DNA from: a virus
Reading direction: 5' to 3' (one strand)
DNA length: 49,146 bases
Virus record (IMG/VR): IMGVR_UViG_3300014497_000003
Span: 1-49,146 of that record
The notes under the pieces: generated by a model
The model's input: the letters and a program-made list of their open reading frames with translations, nothing else
Told to the model about the DNA's origin: nothing
Databases searched by the model: none
Made by a program: the position numbers and the translations under genes
Shown: one piece after another, positions 37,426-44,665 of the stretch
How positions within the stretch are numbered: position 1 is the first letter of the stretch
How the letters are laid out: every line of letters begins with the position of its first letter

Positions 37426-37995
37426 ATGACTACTCAAAAAAGCAAGCAAGCACTGGTACTCCAGCAGATCGCCGAGCAAGGGGATAAGCTGGACAATGTA
37501 GCCGGAGCTTTTATGAAGCTAGTCAAGGAAGAAAACATAGACACCCTGGAGAAGTTCAACCCGTGGCTGATGATCGGCTATGAAGAGAACGGCTGGTCCA
37601 ATGTGATTGGCCGTCCTGTTCCTGGCTCTACGCTGATTCCGGCACCCAGGGCAGTGAAGCAGTACGCATCGATGTTTCGGGCTGCCTTCAAGTACGAGAT
37701 GAAGGTTATGGAGTTCGAGTCGGTGCGGCAGATGGTTGATGCGGTGGCTGAGAAGCGGAAGGAGCTGACTAAAGAGGCTTCGACTCTGGAGCTATCCAAC
37801 CCTGAACTTAAGGGGATCACAGTCAAGAAGATTGATCGCAAGAATGGAGCCTTGTTTCACGACGCCATCTGGTTTTTTGATAATCTACCTGAGGACGTTC
37901 GTGATGAGTTTGCTCACGGCCTTCGAAAGCTGATGATCAAGCTGGAAACGAAGATTCCCAAGGAAATCCGCAAACAGGCATCAGAAGCCGCTTAA
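37426..37995 (+). CDS. Unknown replication-region protein, 189 residues
   Basis: Lys/Glu-rich helical protein; central WLMIGYEENGWSNVIGRPVP and PAPRAVKQYASMFRAAFKYE. GAGG lies 9 bases before the ATG. Alone in its transcription unit, with promoter upstream and a strong terminator downstream, between VRR-NUC and RecE-like genes. A DNA-binding role is possible. I do not recognise a family. Confidence 0.6.
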   Translation: MTTQKSKQALVLQQIAEQGDKLDNVAGAFMKLVKEENIDTLEKFNPWLMIGYEENGWSNVIGRPVPGSTLIPAPRAVKQYASMFRAAFKYEMKVMEFESVRQMVDAVAEKRKELTKEASTLELSNPELKGITVKKIDRKNGALFHDAIWFFDNLPEDVRDEFAHGLRKLMIKLETKIPKEIRKQASEAA

Positions 37996-38013
37996 CAGTT
38001 CTCCGGAAAACAG
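37996..38013. repeat. Dispersed palindrome, site d
   Basis: CAGTTCTCCGGAAAACAG, the perfect-centre CCGG form, one base after the stop of the 37426-37995 gene and directly before a terminator. Confidence 0.6.
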
Positions 38014-38014
38014 A

Positions 38015-38044
38015 AAGGCCAGCTAGAAATAGTTGGCCTTTTTT
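38015..38044 (+). terminator. Terminator after the 37426-37995 gene
   Basis: AAGGCCAGCTA / TAGTTGGCCTT 11-bp stem with one G-U, GAAA tetraloop (38026-38029), then six T. Confidence 0.85.
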
Positions 38045-38045
38045 G

Positions 38046-38074
38046 TTGACTGGAGGAAAGTGGCGGGCTAATCT
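38046..38074 (+). promoter_or_regulatory. Promoter of the recombination operon
   Basis: TTGACT, 17-bp spacer, TAATCT, starting just after the terminator; ATG at 38103. Confidence 0.65.
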
Positions 38075-38102
38075 CTGCAAACACGAACAGGAGGGGCTAC
38101 AA

Positions 38103-38342
38103 ATGAATAACGCTGACATAAACGAGATTCTGGCATTTGCATGCGCTGCGTCAGAATCTGGTTTTCAACGTGTGCAGATCGATCCCAAGGATGCTATTGA
38201 GATTATCGATCAGAGGAATGAATTGCTTGAGGCGCTTGAGAGGCTAGTTAAGAATGCGCAAAAACAGTCATGGTCCGATCACTACCCGGCAGATATGGAT
38301 AAGGCATATGCAGCAATCGCAAAAGCACGAGGCCAAGCATGA
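38103..38342 (+). CDS. Unknown small protein, 79 residues
   Basis: MNNADINEILAFACAASESG..., helical with ELLEALERLVKNAQKQSWSD. GGAGGGG precedes the ATG. First gene after the promoter. Resembles generic short helical early phage proteins. Confidence 0.65.
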   Translation: MNNADINEILAFACAASESGFQRVQIDPKDAIEIIDQRNELLEALERLVKNAQKQSWSDHYPADMDKAYAAIAKARGQA

Positions 38343-38464
38343 CCTACCGCGACGCACTATGGACAGCAATCATCGGCGAGTCTGATAAGTTTGGGCATCG
38401 GATTACCAAAGCGAAACGGAAGAAATATATGCACTTGGTTGAGTGCTGGAGGAAGGCGCAATGA
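38339..38464 (+). CDS. Small basic protein, 41 residues
   Basis: MTYRDALWTAIIGESDKFGH then a basic end (RITKAKRKKYMHLVECWRKA). It overlaps its neighbours by 4 bases each (ATGA both times), which supports translation despite the size. Function unknown. Confidence 0.55.
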   Translation: MTYRDALWTAIIGESDKFGHRITKAKRKKYMHLVECWRKAQ

Positions 38465-39348
38465 CGATTATGCAGGATGATTGGATTGGAACAGAGGAAG
38501 AGCCGGCGCCTAAGGAGCGACCACGAATCTCTCTAGGTCTGCACGAAGGCCTGAGCAACTCCGACTACCACGCAGACGAAGCGGTTGGCAGTACAGGACT
38601 CAAGCGCATCCTCGTCAGCCCTGCGCACTTCCGATACCCGAACCCGTTCAACGCTACTAGGGCGAAAGAGATCGGTAGCGCCATTCACTGCCGAATTCTT
38701 GAGTCGGATCGCTGGGAGACGGATTACAAGGTGGTTGAATGTGATGCTCGGACGTCGGCGCTGTACAAGGCTGCGTGCAAGGATCATCCGAAAGAGCGCG
38801 TGCTGACTTCGGCGGAATACGAGAATGTGCTTGGGATGCAGAAAGGAGTTCTGCGCAATCGTCACTGCCGGCAACTGATCGAGGCGCCAGGTCGTTACGA
38901 GCTGAGCCTGTTCACGGCTGATCCGATCACTGGTGTTCCGGTTAAGGTCCGCTACGACAAGCTGACTGATGCGGGTATGCCGGTCGACCTGAAGAAGTGC
39001 CAGAAAGCAGGACGTGACGACTTCTCGCGCACGATCAACAATTATGGTTATCACATCAGCGCAGCGCTCTACATGGATGCATGGGAGTGGCAATTTGGCG
39101 AGAAGCTTGACGTTATGCGATGGATCGCAGTCGAGGAGCAATCCCCGCACGCAGCCATGCGTTACAAACCGGATGCTGATGCACTGATGATTGCTCGGGC
39201 TTTGTATCGTGAGGCGCTGGAGTTGTACGCCCACTGTCTAGACAGGGATGAGTGGCCGAGTTACGAGGATGAAGAGGAGGAGATTGGTCTTCCAAATTAC
39301 GCTGTAAGCAGCTATGAAGAATCGCTTGAAGTAAACCTGGAGGATTGA
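38461..39348 (+). CDS. RecE-like exonuclease (PD-(D/E)XK, exonuclease VIII type)
   Basis: 295 residues. The DUF3799 signature is complete: LGLHEGLSNSDYHADEAVGS, TGLKRILVSPAHFRY, KEIGSAIHCRILE, PVKVRYDKLTDAGMPVDLKK (catalytic D and K) and SAALYMDAWEWQFG. It digests one strand of double-stranded DNA ends to make single-stranded tails for annealing. The ATG with GGAGG 8 bases ahead is preferred over a GTG 18 bases upstream. Its expected annealing partner may be the 39869-40432 product. Confidence 0.85.
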   Translation: MTIMQDDWIGTEEEPAPKERPRISLGLHEGLSNSDYHADEAVGSTGLKRILVSPAHFRYPNPFNATRAKEIGSAIHCRILESDRWETDYKVVECDARTSALYKAACKDHPKERVLTSAEYENVLGMQKGVLRNRHCRQLIEAPGRYELSLFTADPITGVPVKVRYDKLTDAGMPVDLKKCQKAGRDDFSRTINNYGYHISAALYMDAWEWQFGEKLDVMRWIAVEEQSPHAAMRYKPDADALMIARALYREALELYAHCLDRDEWPSYEDEEEEIGLPNYAVSSYEESLEVNLED

Positions 39349-39866
39349 TGGGAAAGCCATTGCCAAGCATAGAGACTGTCCGAGATCTTTTGCGCTACAT
39401 TCCTGAAACTGGAAAGTTCTACTGGAACAAACGGAGATGCGGCACGGTTTTCGGAAAGGAAGCCGGATCTCCATGCAAGAAAGGATATTCAAGAGTCAAG
39501 ATCAATGGATCTCTCTATGCTTGTCATCGGCTAGCTTGGATGCTAACGCATGGAATCGATCCAGGAGAAAATCAAATTGATCATATAGATCTTGACCCAT
39601 CAAACAACAGGGCAGATAATCTGCGCATTGCTAGCCACGGTCAAAATCAAGCCAACGGCAAAGCATATTCAAGCAGCCAGCATGGAACAAGAGGCGCTTA
39701 CTGGCACAAGCAGCACAGAAAATTCATTGCTGCCATACAGGTTAACAAAAAGCGCATACATCTTGGGCTATTCAAGACGCTTGATGAGGCGTGTAACGCT
39801 TATGATGCGGCTGCGATTAAGCATTTCGGCGAATTCGCCAACCTAAATAATGCAAAGGAGAAGTAG
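39348..39866 (+). CDS. HNH endonuclease with AP2 domain
   Basis: 172 residues. HNH part: CHRLAWMLTHGIDPGENQID, HIDLDPSNNRADNLRIASHG; AP2 part (about 112-160): GTRGAYWHKQHRKFIAAIQV, KKRIHLGLFKTLDEACNAYD. This domain pair is typical of free-standing phage homing endonucleases. It is inserted between the exonuclease gene and its downstream partner; ATG overlaps the previous stop (TGATG) and uses that gene's GGAGG. Has no pseudoknot leader. Confidence 0.85.
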   Translation: MGKPLPSIETVRDLLRYIPETGKFYWNKRRCGTVFGKEAGSPCKKGYSRVKINGSLYACHRLAWMLTHGIDPGENQIDHIDLDPSNNRADNLRIASHGQNQANGKAYSSSQHGTRGAYWHKQHRKFIAAIQVNKKRIHLGLFKTLDEACNAYDAAAIKHFGEFANLNNAKEK

Positions 39867-39868
39867 TA

Positions 39869-40432
39869 ATGAGTGATGTAGGAAGCTTGCGAGACACGAT
39901 CGTACCTAAGAGCGACCAACTTAATAGCGACACGCTATTGGCTGGCCCGATTACCGTAACGATCACTGACGTTCGGCGAGGCACATCTGACCAGCCAATA
40001 GACATCCATATCACTGACGGCCACCAGCCATGGAAGCCATGCAAGTCAATGCGTCGAGCGCTGATCAGTGCATGGGGTGAAAACGGAAAAGACTGGATTG
40101 GTAAGTCGATGACTCTTTACTGTGATCCGTCCGTAAAGTTTGGCGGTGTTGCTGTAGGCGGAATTCGAGTGAGTCACATGTCTCACCTTCAATCCGACCT
40201 GTCGCTTTCGCTGACATCGACTCGCGGTAAACGCACGCCTCACCTAATCAAGAAGCTCGAGGTTGTCATGTACCCGGCAGATAAGTTTGAGACGAATCTA
40301 CCAGCCTGGCATGCAGCAATCGCAGCTGGAAAAGCAACCGCAGAAAATGTGATTGCAAAAGTTCAGCAGTCTGGTAAATTGACGGCTGAGCAAATTGAAC
40401 TGATCAAAAATCCACAAGAGGCGGCACAATGA
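39869..40432 (+). CDS. Conserved recombination-region protein, 187 residues
   Basis: KSDQLNSDTLLAGPITVTIT, SKSMRRALISAWGENGKDW-like centre, GVAVGGIRVSHMSH, and a helical end. Proteins like this lie between RecE-like exonuclease and SSB genes in many Pseudomonas phages and are annotated as unknown. Position suggests a DNA-binding or annealing function. GGAGAAG precedes the ATG; SSB gene overlaps its end by 4 bases. Confidence 0.65.
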   Translation: MSDVGSLRDTIVPKSDQLNSDTLLAGPITVTITDVRRGTSDQPIDIHITDGHQPWKPCKSMRRALISAWGENGKDWIGKSMTLYCDPSVKFGGVAVGGIRVSHMSHLQSDLSLSLTSTRGKRTPHLIKKLEVVMYPADKFETNLPAWHAAIAAGKATAENVIAKVQQSGKLTAEQIELIKNPQEAAQ

Positions 40433-40815
40433 ATATTTTTTCGGCAACTGGCAATCTTGGCAAAGACTGCCGCAAGGGTAATGCCGGCGATACAGCAGTA
40501 GTGAATTTCAGCATTGGCGTTAAGTCTGGCTTCGGCACGAAGGAGCAGACATTGTGGATTGACTGCGCCTTGTTTGGCCGGCAAGCTGAATCCAAGCTCG
40601 CAGACTACCTTGTAAAAGGTCAGCAGGTTGCTGTATCTGGTGAGCTTGGTACTCGTGAACATGAGAATAAGGTCTACTTAACGCTTCGAGTCAATTCGAT
40701 TGACTTGGTAGGCGGCAAAAAAGATAGCTCGTCCAGTCCAGCCCCTCAACAGTCTCGCCCGCAACCTCAGGCACCGGCACAAGACGACTTTGACGCGGAC
40801 TCAATCCCGTTTTAG
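40429..40815 (+). CDS. ssb: Single-stranded DNA-binding protein
   Basis: 128 residues. OB-fold (FSATGNLGKDCRKGNAGDTA, VVNFSIGVKSG, LWIDCALFGRQAESKLADYL, GQQVAVSGELGTREHENKVY), a Ser/Pro/Gln linker and the acidic tip DDFDADSIPF that binds partner proteins. Protects single strands in replication and recombination. Coupled to the previous gene. Confidence 0.9.
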   Translation: MNIFSATGNLGKDCRKGNAGDTAVVNFSIGVKSGFGTKEQTLWIDCALFGRQAESKLADYLVKGQQVAVSGELGTREHENKVYLTLRVNSIDLVGGKKDSSSSPAPQQSRPQPQAPAQDDFDADSIPF

Positions 40816-40834
40816 CCTGAAAAAGCACTCGTGA

Positions 40835-40917
40835 TATAATTGGATTTGCGGCTAGGCTGATCCCCGAACAGCGACTCATCATCGCTTGCCGCATACATCC
40901 GATAACCACATGATGAG
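40835..40917 (+). promoter_or_regulatory. Conserved pseudoknot leader of an HNH gene (copy 1)
   Basis: -10 TATAAT (40835-40840); TGCGGC (40847-40852) pairs with GCCGCA (40888-40893). Inside lie a short GG/CC hairpin with a conserved CCGAA and hairpin AGCGA/TCGCT (40870-40874, 40882-40886) with loop CTCATCA (40875-40881). The loop pairs over 7 bases with TGATGAG (40911-40917), 17 bases after the closing stem. That strand ends 10 bases before ATG 40928 and would serve as ribosome site. Confidence 0.75.
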
Positions 40918-40927
40918 TGCGTATCAA

Positions 40928-41587
40928 ATGAAAACCTGCTACAGCTGTCACCTCGAAAAACCACTATCAGAATTTCATAAAGATACGTCAAGAAAAGACG
41001 GATCTCAGCGTGCATGCAAGCCTTGCGTTTCAGCTATATCCGCAAAGAGAAGAGAAGCTAACAAGGAAAAGCTAAGAGCTCAGTGGGCGGCGTGGAGAGA
41101 TGCTAACAGGGAGCGAATTGCCGCGAATGGGAAAAGGTATAACCTTGAGAACAAGGATAAGGTTACCGAGTACCGAAAAAAATACTATGTAGAAAACAAG
41201 GAGAGCATCCTAGCAGTTGGCGCAAAGTACAGAGCCGACAATCCTGAAGCCCAGAAGGCTAGAAACGCAAGATGGGCAAAGGCTAATCCAGAGAAATGCG
41301 CAGCTAAAACCAGAAGGCGCCGAGCCCTAAAGATGGCGGCTGAAGGAACCCATACTAGGCAAGACATCGACAAGCTATTCCTTCTCCAAAAAGGAAAATG
41401 CGCGTCTTGCACTATCAAGCTGATCAAGTCAGGAAAAAACATATATCACGTCGACCACATAATGCCGCTGACAAAAGGCGGCGGTGATGGGCCTGACAAT
41501 CTCCAGCTTCTTTGCCCCGGCTGCAACATAAAGAAAAACGCAAAAGATCCGCTTGACTGGGCAAATGAAAACGGTAAACTCCTCTGA
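40928..41587 (+). CDS. HNH endonuclease (zinc-ribbon type)
   Basis: 219 residues. N-terminal Cys4 ribbon (MKTCYSCHLEKPLSEFHKDT, ACKPC), a long basic helical linker (about 45-145), then HNH: GKCASCTIKLIKSGKNIYHV, DHIMPLTKGGGDGPDNLQLL, CPGCNIKKNAKDPLDWA. Close paralogue of 43534-44172, especially at both ends. Start ATG 40928 matches the start of that paralogue; earlier ATGs at 40910/40913 overlap the pseudoknot strand and are less likely. Confidence 0.85.
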   Translation: MKTCYSCHLEKPLSEFHKDTSRKDGSQRACKPCVSAISAKRREANKEKLRAQWAAWRDANRERIAANGKRYNLENKDKVTEYRKKYYVENKESILAVGAKYRADNPEAQKARNARWAKANPEKCAAKTRRRRALKMAAEGTHTRQDIDKLFLLQKGKCASCTIKLIKSGKNIYHVDHIMPLTKGGGDGPDNLQLLCPGCNIKKNAKDPLDWANENGKLL

Positions 41588-41589
41588 AA

Positions 41590-41613
41590 CAAGCCCCGCT
41601 AACCACGGGGCAA
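41590..41613 (+). terminator. Hairpin after the HNH gene
   Basis: GCCCCG / CGGGGC 6-bp stem just after the stop, without a T-run; possible 3' protective structure or weak terminator. Confidence 0.4.
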
Positions 41614-41632
41614 TCCACTAAGGAGGAAGTAG

Positions 41633-42037
41633 ATGTCTTGGGCGTTCGAGCTGTACAAAGAAATCGGAAGGCCAGCAGTCGAAGTCGTTCGTGAGCTATT
41701 AATGGAAAACAGCGTGACAGCAACGGCTCAGATCGTCGGCACTTCGCACAACACGCTAAAGAAGTGGGTGGTCGAGCGTTCCATCCCATTCACTCCAAGA
41801 ATGGCACCTAAAGAACCAGCACCGCGCAAACCTAAGCGTCCAGACTCGCGCTCGCGATTCATTGAACTAGACGGACGCACCCAGTCAATCACTCAATGGG
41901 CAAAAGAACTAGGCGTCACTCGCTGCAAAATCTCCAAGCGGCTCGCAAAAGGAATGACTCCACGTCAGGCATTGCAGACAGGTTCTGAGCGTCACAAATT
42001 TCCAGCAAACAACGTTAAGGGTAAAGCTCGTGGCTAG
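41633..42037 (+). CDS. HTH DNA-binding protein, 134 residues
   Basis: Two HTH-like regions: TATAQIVGTSHNTLKKWVVE (about 28-48) and ITQWAKELGVTRCKISKRLA then GMTPRQAL (about 85-118). The linker is Pro/Lys/Arg-rich. The second region resembles the DNA-binding ends of homing endonucleases. AAGGAGGAAGT precedes the ATG. Possibly a late-gene or replication regulator. Confidence 0.65.
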   Translation: MSWAFELYKEIGRPAVEVVRELLMENSVTATAQIVGTSHNTLKKWVVERSIPFTPRMAPKEPAPRKPKRPDSRSRFIELDGRTQSITQWAKELGVTRCKISKRLAKGMTPRQALQTGSERHKFPANNVKGKARG

Positions 42038-42569
42038 GTCGGTTATCAAAGAAGTCGAGCAGGAATACGGCGAACCGTTTTGGGATGTAGTCGCGGCATA
42101 TGCGGCTGACGGTAACTCAATGACTATGACGGCTAAGATCCTCGGCTATAAGGACGGCTCAACCCTCTGGTATCTGCTGCGATACCACAATAAGGATGTC
42201 AAGTTCCCGAAGATGGGGTACTGCAACGCTGTACAGAATCCAGATCCTATGACGACTGCCGACAAGCAGCGGATTAGTGATGTCAAGCGCTCACAAAATA
42301 GGAGCGCGGCAGGCGAATACGAGAGGAAGACCGGAGAGTCAGCCGAGGATGCTATCAAGCGTATGGCACCATTCAGCACAGTCATTGACACTGCTAGAGC
42401 TATAGGATGGAAGAACGCCTCATGCATGCGGGCTTGGATGAAGATTCGCGGGATAGAGATCGAGTTCAAGAAGTACAACCCAGTTCCGCCGCGCACTCGG
42501 TCAGGCTGGGCGGATATTAATCTTGGTGGCCGGAAGAAAGTCCGCGAACAATCTCCTGCAAGCCTTTGA
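42030..42569 (+). CDS. Putative HTH regulator, 179 residues
   Basis: YGEPFWDVVAAYAADGNSMT-MTAKILGYKDGSTLWYLLRYH fits a HTH, and a second similar segment is near the end (AIGWKNASCMRAWMKIRGIE). Basic throughout. It overlaps the 41633 gene by 8 bases and ends 53 bases inside the convergent spanin gene. As the last gene of the replication operon it is a candidate late activator. Confidence 0.6.
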   Translation: MARSVIKEVEQEYGEPFWDVVAAYAADGNSMTMTAKILGYKDGSTLWYLLRYHNKDVKFPKMGYCNAVQNPDPMTTADKQRISDVKRSQNRSAAGEYERKTGESAEDAIKRMAPFSTVIDTARAIGWKNASCMRAWMKIRGIEIEFKKYNPVPPRTRSGWADINLGGRKKVREQSPASL

Positions 42570-42957
42570 TCTGAGCCTCCTTCACTTCGAGGTTTCGTCG
42601 AAGGGCGAGATAACTTGATTCAGCAGTTCTATCGAGGACTGCTCCTTTACTAGCATCCACTCCGGAACCACTGGCAACTGGCACACAGGTGGCTGCGATG
42701 CGCAGCCGCTTAGAACCATTAGCAAGCTCGCTAGCAAGCAGATCTGTTTTAGCCTTTGCATCTGATAATTCCTTGCTGGCCTTCGCGTCAGCTTGAGTTA
42801 CTACGATTGACTGCTCTAATGTAGCCTGCGCCTTCTCCTGAGCTTGTTTCAGCTCAATCCTCGACACACTCGCATCATGCCAAAGGAAAACTACGAACGC
42901 GCCGCACGCGAGCCCCGAGAGGAATCGCCACGGCAGCGCGGTTAGCCATATCGGCAT
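42517..42957 (-). CDS. i-spanin (Rz-like)
   Basis: 146 residues. One N-terminal transmembrane helix (LPWRFLSGLACGAFVVFLWH), then a periplasmic coiled coil (IELKQAQEKAQATLEQSIVV ... AKASKELSDAKAKTDLLASE). This is the Rz layout: inner-membrane anchor plus periplasmic helix that joins the o-spanin to fuse the membranes at lysis. Start shares a base with the endolysin stop (TAATG), and GGAG from palindrome site e is the ribosome site. Confidence 0.85.
   Translation of the reverse strand: MPIWLTALPWRFLSGLACGAFVVFLWHDASVSRIELKQAQEKAQATLEQSIVVTQADAKASKELSDAKAKTDLLASELANGSKRLRIAATCVPVASGSGVDASKGAVLDRTAESSYLALRRNLEVKEAQIKGLQEIVRGLSSGHQD
42582..42761 (-). CDS. o-spanin (Rz1-like lipoprotein), embedded in the Rz gene
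   Basis: 59 residues in the +1 frame within the i-spanin gene: MQRLKQICLLASLLMVLSGC then ASQPPVCQLPVVPEW. Lys/Arg start, hydrophobic stretch, lipobox LSGC with Cys20 as the lipidated residue, then a Pro-rich part as in lambda Rz1. AGGA lies 8 bases before the ATG. The embedded arrangement is that of lambda Rz/Rz1. Short and wholly overlapping, so easily missed. Confidence 0.85.
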   Translation of the reverse strand: MQRLKQICLLASLLMVLSGCASQPPVCQLPVVPEWMLVKEQSSIELLNQVISPFDETSK

Positions 42958-43409
42958 TAGTGTTCTCCGGAGAATAGTTTGAACTTGGCAAGCAGTGTTC
43001 CCATCTCATGCTCATGCTGGCCATAACCTGAACCAGGCAGAGACGCCCAACGCGACTTGCACTTGATCAGCGCGTCATGAATGTTCCCGCTCTCAATATC
43101 CCCTAGCGCCTTGCATTCCTTGATCAGCTGGATCGCGATCTTGTCTTGGCTAGCCGGTGAGAAGTCAGGAAGCTTTAACAGGACTTTATAGGCATCATAG
43201 AAGCGAGCTAGGATCTGATATCGACCGGCAGCGGTTGATTTGATACCAAGGTTTGGCAGATAGACCAGCTTTCGAGGGTGGTCCTTGTAGCCGCTGAATA
43301 GTTCGCCTCCAACGATGACGTCATAACCTCTATCCTTGGTTGGCTGTCGACCGTTATCCGTACCTTCGCTGTACGCCAGGGTGTCGAGGAAAGCCTGCAA
43401 ATTGCTCAT
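42957..43409 (-). CDS. Endolysin, lambda R-type transglycosylase
   Basis: 150 residues, closely following lambda R (158): FLDTLAYSEGTDNGRQPTKD with catalytic Glu15, RGYDVIVGGELFSGYKDHPR, STAAGRYQIL, DFSPASQDKIAIQLIKE, WASLPGSGYGQHEH. It cuts peptidoglycan glycan strands. No signal peptide, so it needs the holin, which is 18 kb away. ATG 43409 gives the family's normal start; an upstream extension would run into the HNH leader. Confidence 0.9.
   Translation of the reverse strand: MSNLQAFLDTLAYSEGTDNGRQPTKDRGYDVIVGGELFSGYKDHPRKLVYLPNLGIKSTAAGRYQILARFYDAYKVLLKLPDFSPASQDKIAIQLIKECKALGDIESGNIHDALIKCKSRWASLPGSGYGQHEHEMGTLLAKFKLFSGEH
42959..42978. repeat. Dispersed palindrome, site e
   Basis: TGTTCTCCGGAGAATAG at the endolysin/spanin junction. 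The central TTCTCCGGAGAA is perfect; outer bases deviate. Confidence 0.55.
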
Positions 43410-43437
43410 GACATCACCAAGTATTTTATGATTCTGT

Positions 43438-43524
43438 ATTGTACAATAGGTGTGCGGATAGGACGGCCATCCGAAAGCCACCTTGTCAGTGGTTTCCGCA
43501 AATCCTTCGACAGCTACTGACAGG
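43438..43524 (+). promoter_or_regulatory. Conserved pseudoknot leader of an HNH gene (copy 2)
   Basis: Palindromic ATTGTACAAT (43438-43447) with -10 TACAAT; TGCGGA (43453-43458) pairs with TCCGCA (43495-43500); GGA/TCC hairpin (43461-43463, 43470-43472); AGCCAC/GTGGTT hairpin (43476-43481, 43489-43494) with loop CTTGTCA (43482-43488). The loop pairs with TGACAGG (43518-43524), one G-U included, 17 bases after the closing stem. AGG of this strand precedes the TTG start at 43534. Confidence 0.75.
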
Positions 43525-43533
43525 TACGCGCCA

Positions 43534-44172
43534 TTGAAATTGTGCACCAGATGTAATCTCGTACAACCAAAAACAGAATTCCACAAAAAAACAGCATCAA
43601 AGGATGGTCTTGCATGTCACTGCAAATCTTGTCTTTCTGCATATTTAAAAAAATATCATATGGAGAACAAATATAAAATCTCAGAACGGCAGAAAAAGTA
43701 CAACAAAGAGAATTACGATAAGTTGGCTAAGAGAAGAGAAGGAAATCCCTCCTATCGTGAGTATCAGAGAAAATACAGTCAGTTAAATCAGAACAGTCCG
43801 AAGAGGAAGGCTTGGAAGGAATTAAACAAGGAAAATATTGCAAAATACCGCGCCGAATACAATGCAAAAAACCCACAATATAGATATATCGCACGCTCAA
43901 GAAGGCGAGCAAAAATCGCACAAGCAGAAGGCAATCATTCGCTTGCTGACGTTATCTTGATTTTTTCACGCCAGCGGGGATTGTGCGCGACATGTGAGAA
44001 AAAGCTTTTCAAATCTGGCGCAAAGAAATATCACGTTGACCATGTGATTCCTCTAGCTAGAGGCGGAAGCAATTGGCCTAGCAATCTCCAGTGCCTGTGC
44101 CCGACCTGCAACATGCGAAAGGGTGCTAAAGATCCGCTAGATTGGGCAAAAGAAAATGGAAAACTTTTGTGA
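43534..44172 (+). CDS. HNH endonuclease (zinc-ribbon type), TTG start
   Basis: 212 residues. Cys4 ribbon (LCTRCNLVQPKTEFHKKTAS, CHCKSC), basic helical linker, HNH: GLCATCEKKLFKSGAKKYHV, DHVIPLARGGSNWPSNLQCL, CPTCNMRKGAKDPLDWAKEN. Paralogue of 40928-41587. No ATG lies near the start of the homology; TTG at 43534 aligns with the paralogue's ATG. A+T-rich. It sits between the minus-strand endolysin and the plus-strand 44235 gene. Confidence 0.8.
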   Translation: MKLCTRCNLVQPKTEFHKKTASKDGLACHCKSCLSAYLKKYHMENKYKISERQKKYNKENYDKLAKRREGNPSYREYQRKYSQLNQNSPKRKAWKELNKENIAKYRAEYNAKNPQYRYIARSRRRAKIAQAEGNHSLADVILIFSRQRGLCATCEKKLFKSGAKKYHVDHVIPLARGGSNWPSNLQCLCPTCNMRKGAKDPLDWAKENGKLL

Positions 44173-44179
44173 AAAAGTC

Positions 44180-44208
44180 TTGACCTAATTTCTTTTGGCG
44201 CCTACCAT
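44180..44208 (+). promoter_or_regulatory. Promoter of the right-end plus-strand operon
   Basis: TTGACC, 17-bp spacer, TACCAT; 26 bases before the ATG at 44235. Confidence 0.6.
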
Positions 44209-44234
44209 TCGTACAAGCCAACAGGAGCAACCAA

Positions 44235-44489
44235 ATGCATACCAAACAACAAAACGAGTTCGTTCGTAGCATTCACAAAGCTATCTCCTTCGCCGACGAC
44301 AAATTCCAGCGTTCACGTACCAGCGAATACAAGCACATCTTCGGAATGCTGCGTGGCGCCTTGTTGGTCGGCGGCATCAGTTACGAAATGTACTCATCTC
44401 TCTACAGCCACGTATGGGAATGTAAATTTGACTCTGACGCGGTAGACATGGAAGATCCAGAGCAGGCTGAATTGAGTATGGAGGATTAA
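44235..44489 (+). CDS. Unknown protein, 84 residues
   Basis: MHTKQQNEFVRSIHKAISFA..., helical with an acidic end (VDMEDPEQAELSMED). AGGAG lies before the ATG. First gene of the right-end operon. Not recognised. Confidence 0.65.
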   Translation: MHTKQQNEFVRSIHKAISFADDKFQRSRTSEYKHIFGMLRGALLVGGISYEMYSSLYSHVWECKFDSDAVDMEDPEQAELSMED

Positions 44490-44491
44490 TC

Positions 44492-44665
44492 ATGAAAACA
44501 ATTACAACAGTCGCAATCGTGGTTCTGCTGTGTGCTGGGTTCGTTGTCTCTAACAGAATGAGTTACCAAGACGGGCTAGACGATCAAGCCTTTCGCTGCC
44601 AAATGATTTCTGAAGGCGTATGGCCCAACGTAGACGGATACTTCGAAAAGGTGTGCAAGTCGTGA
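44492..44665 (+). CDS. Small membrane-anchored or exported protein, 57 residues
   Basis: MKTITTVAIVVLLCAGFVVS followed by a polar part with two Cys (FRCQMISEGVWPNVDGYFEK, VCKS). One N-terminal helix, signal anchor or signal peptide. GGAGG precedes the ATG. Unknown role; an envelope function is possible. Confidence 0.55.
   Translation: MKTITTVAIVVLLCAGFVVSNRMSYQDGLDDQAFRCQMISEGVWPNVDGYFEKVCKS

Noticed and set aside
40847-40917. Hammerhead, HDV-like or other self-cleaving ribozyme as identity of the endonuclease leaders
   Set aside because: The three-way layout and a GAA(A) junction are suggestive, but the CUGANGA core is not conserved and the strand order does not match HDV; best left as an unassigned pseudoknot leader.
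40886-40927. Upstream starts (TTG 40886, ATG 40910/40913) for the HNH gene
   Set aside because: They lie within the pseudoknot leader and lack a ribosome site; the paralogue aligns only from 40928.
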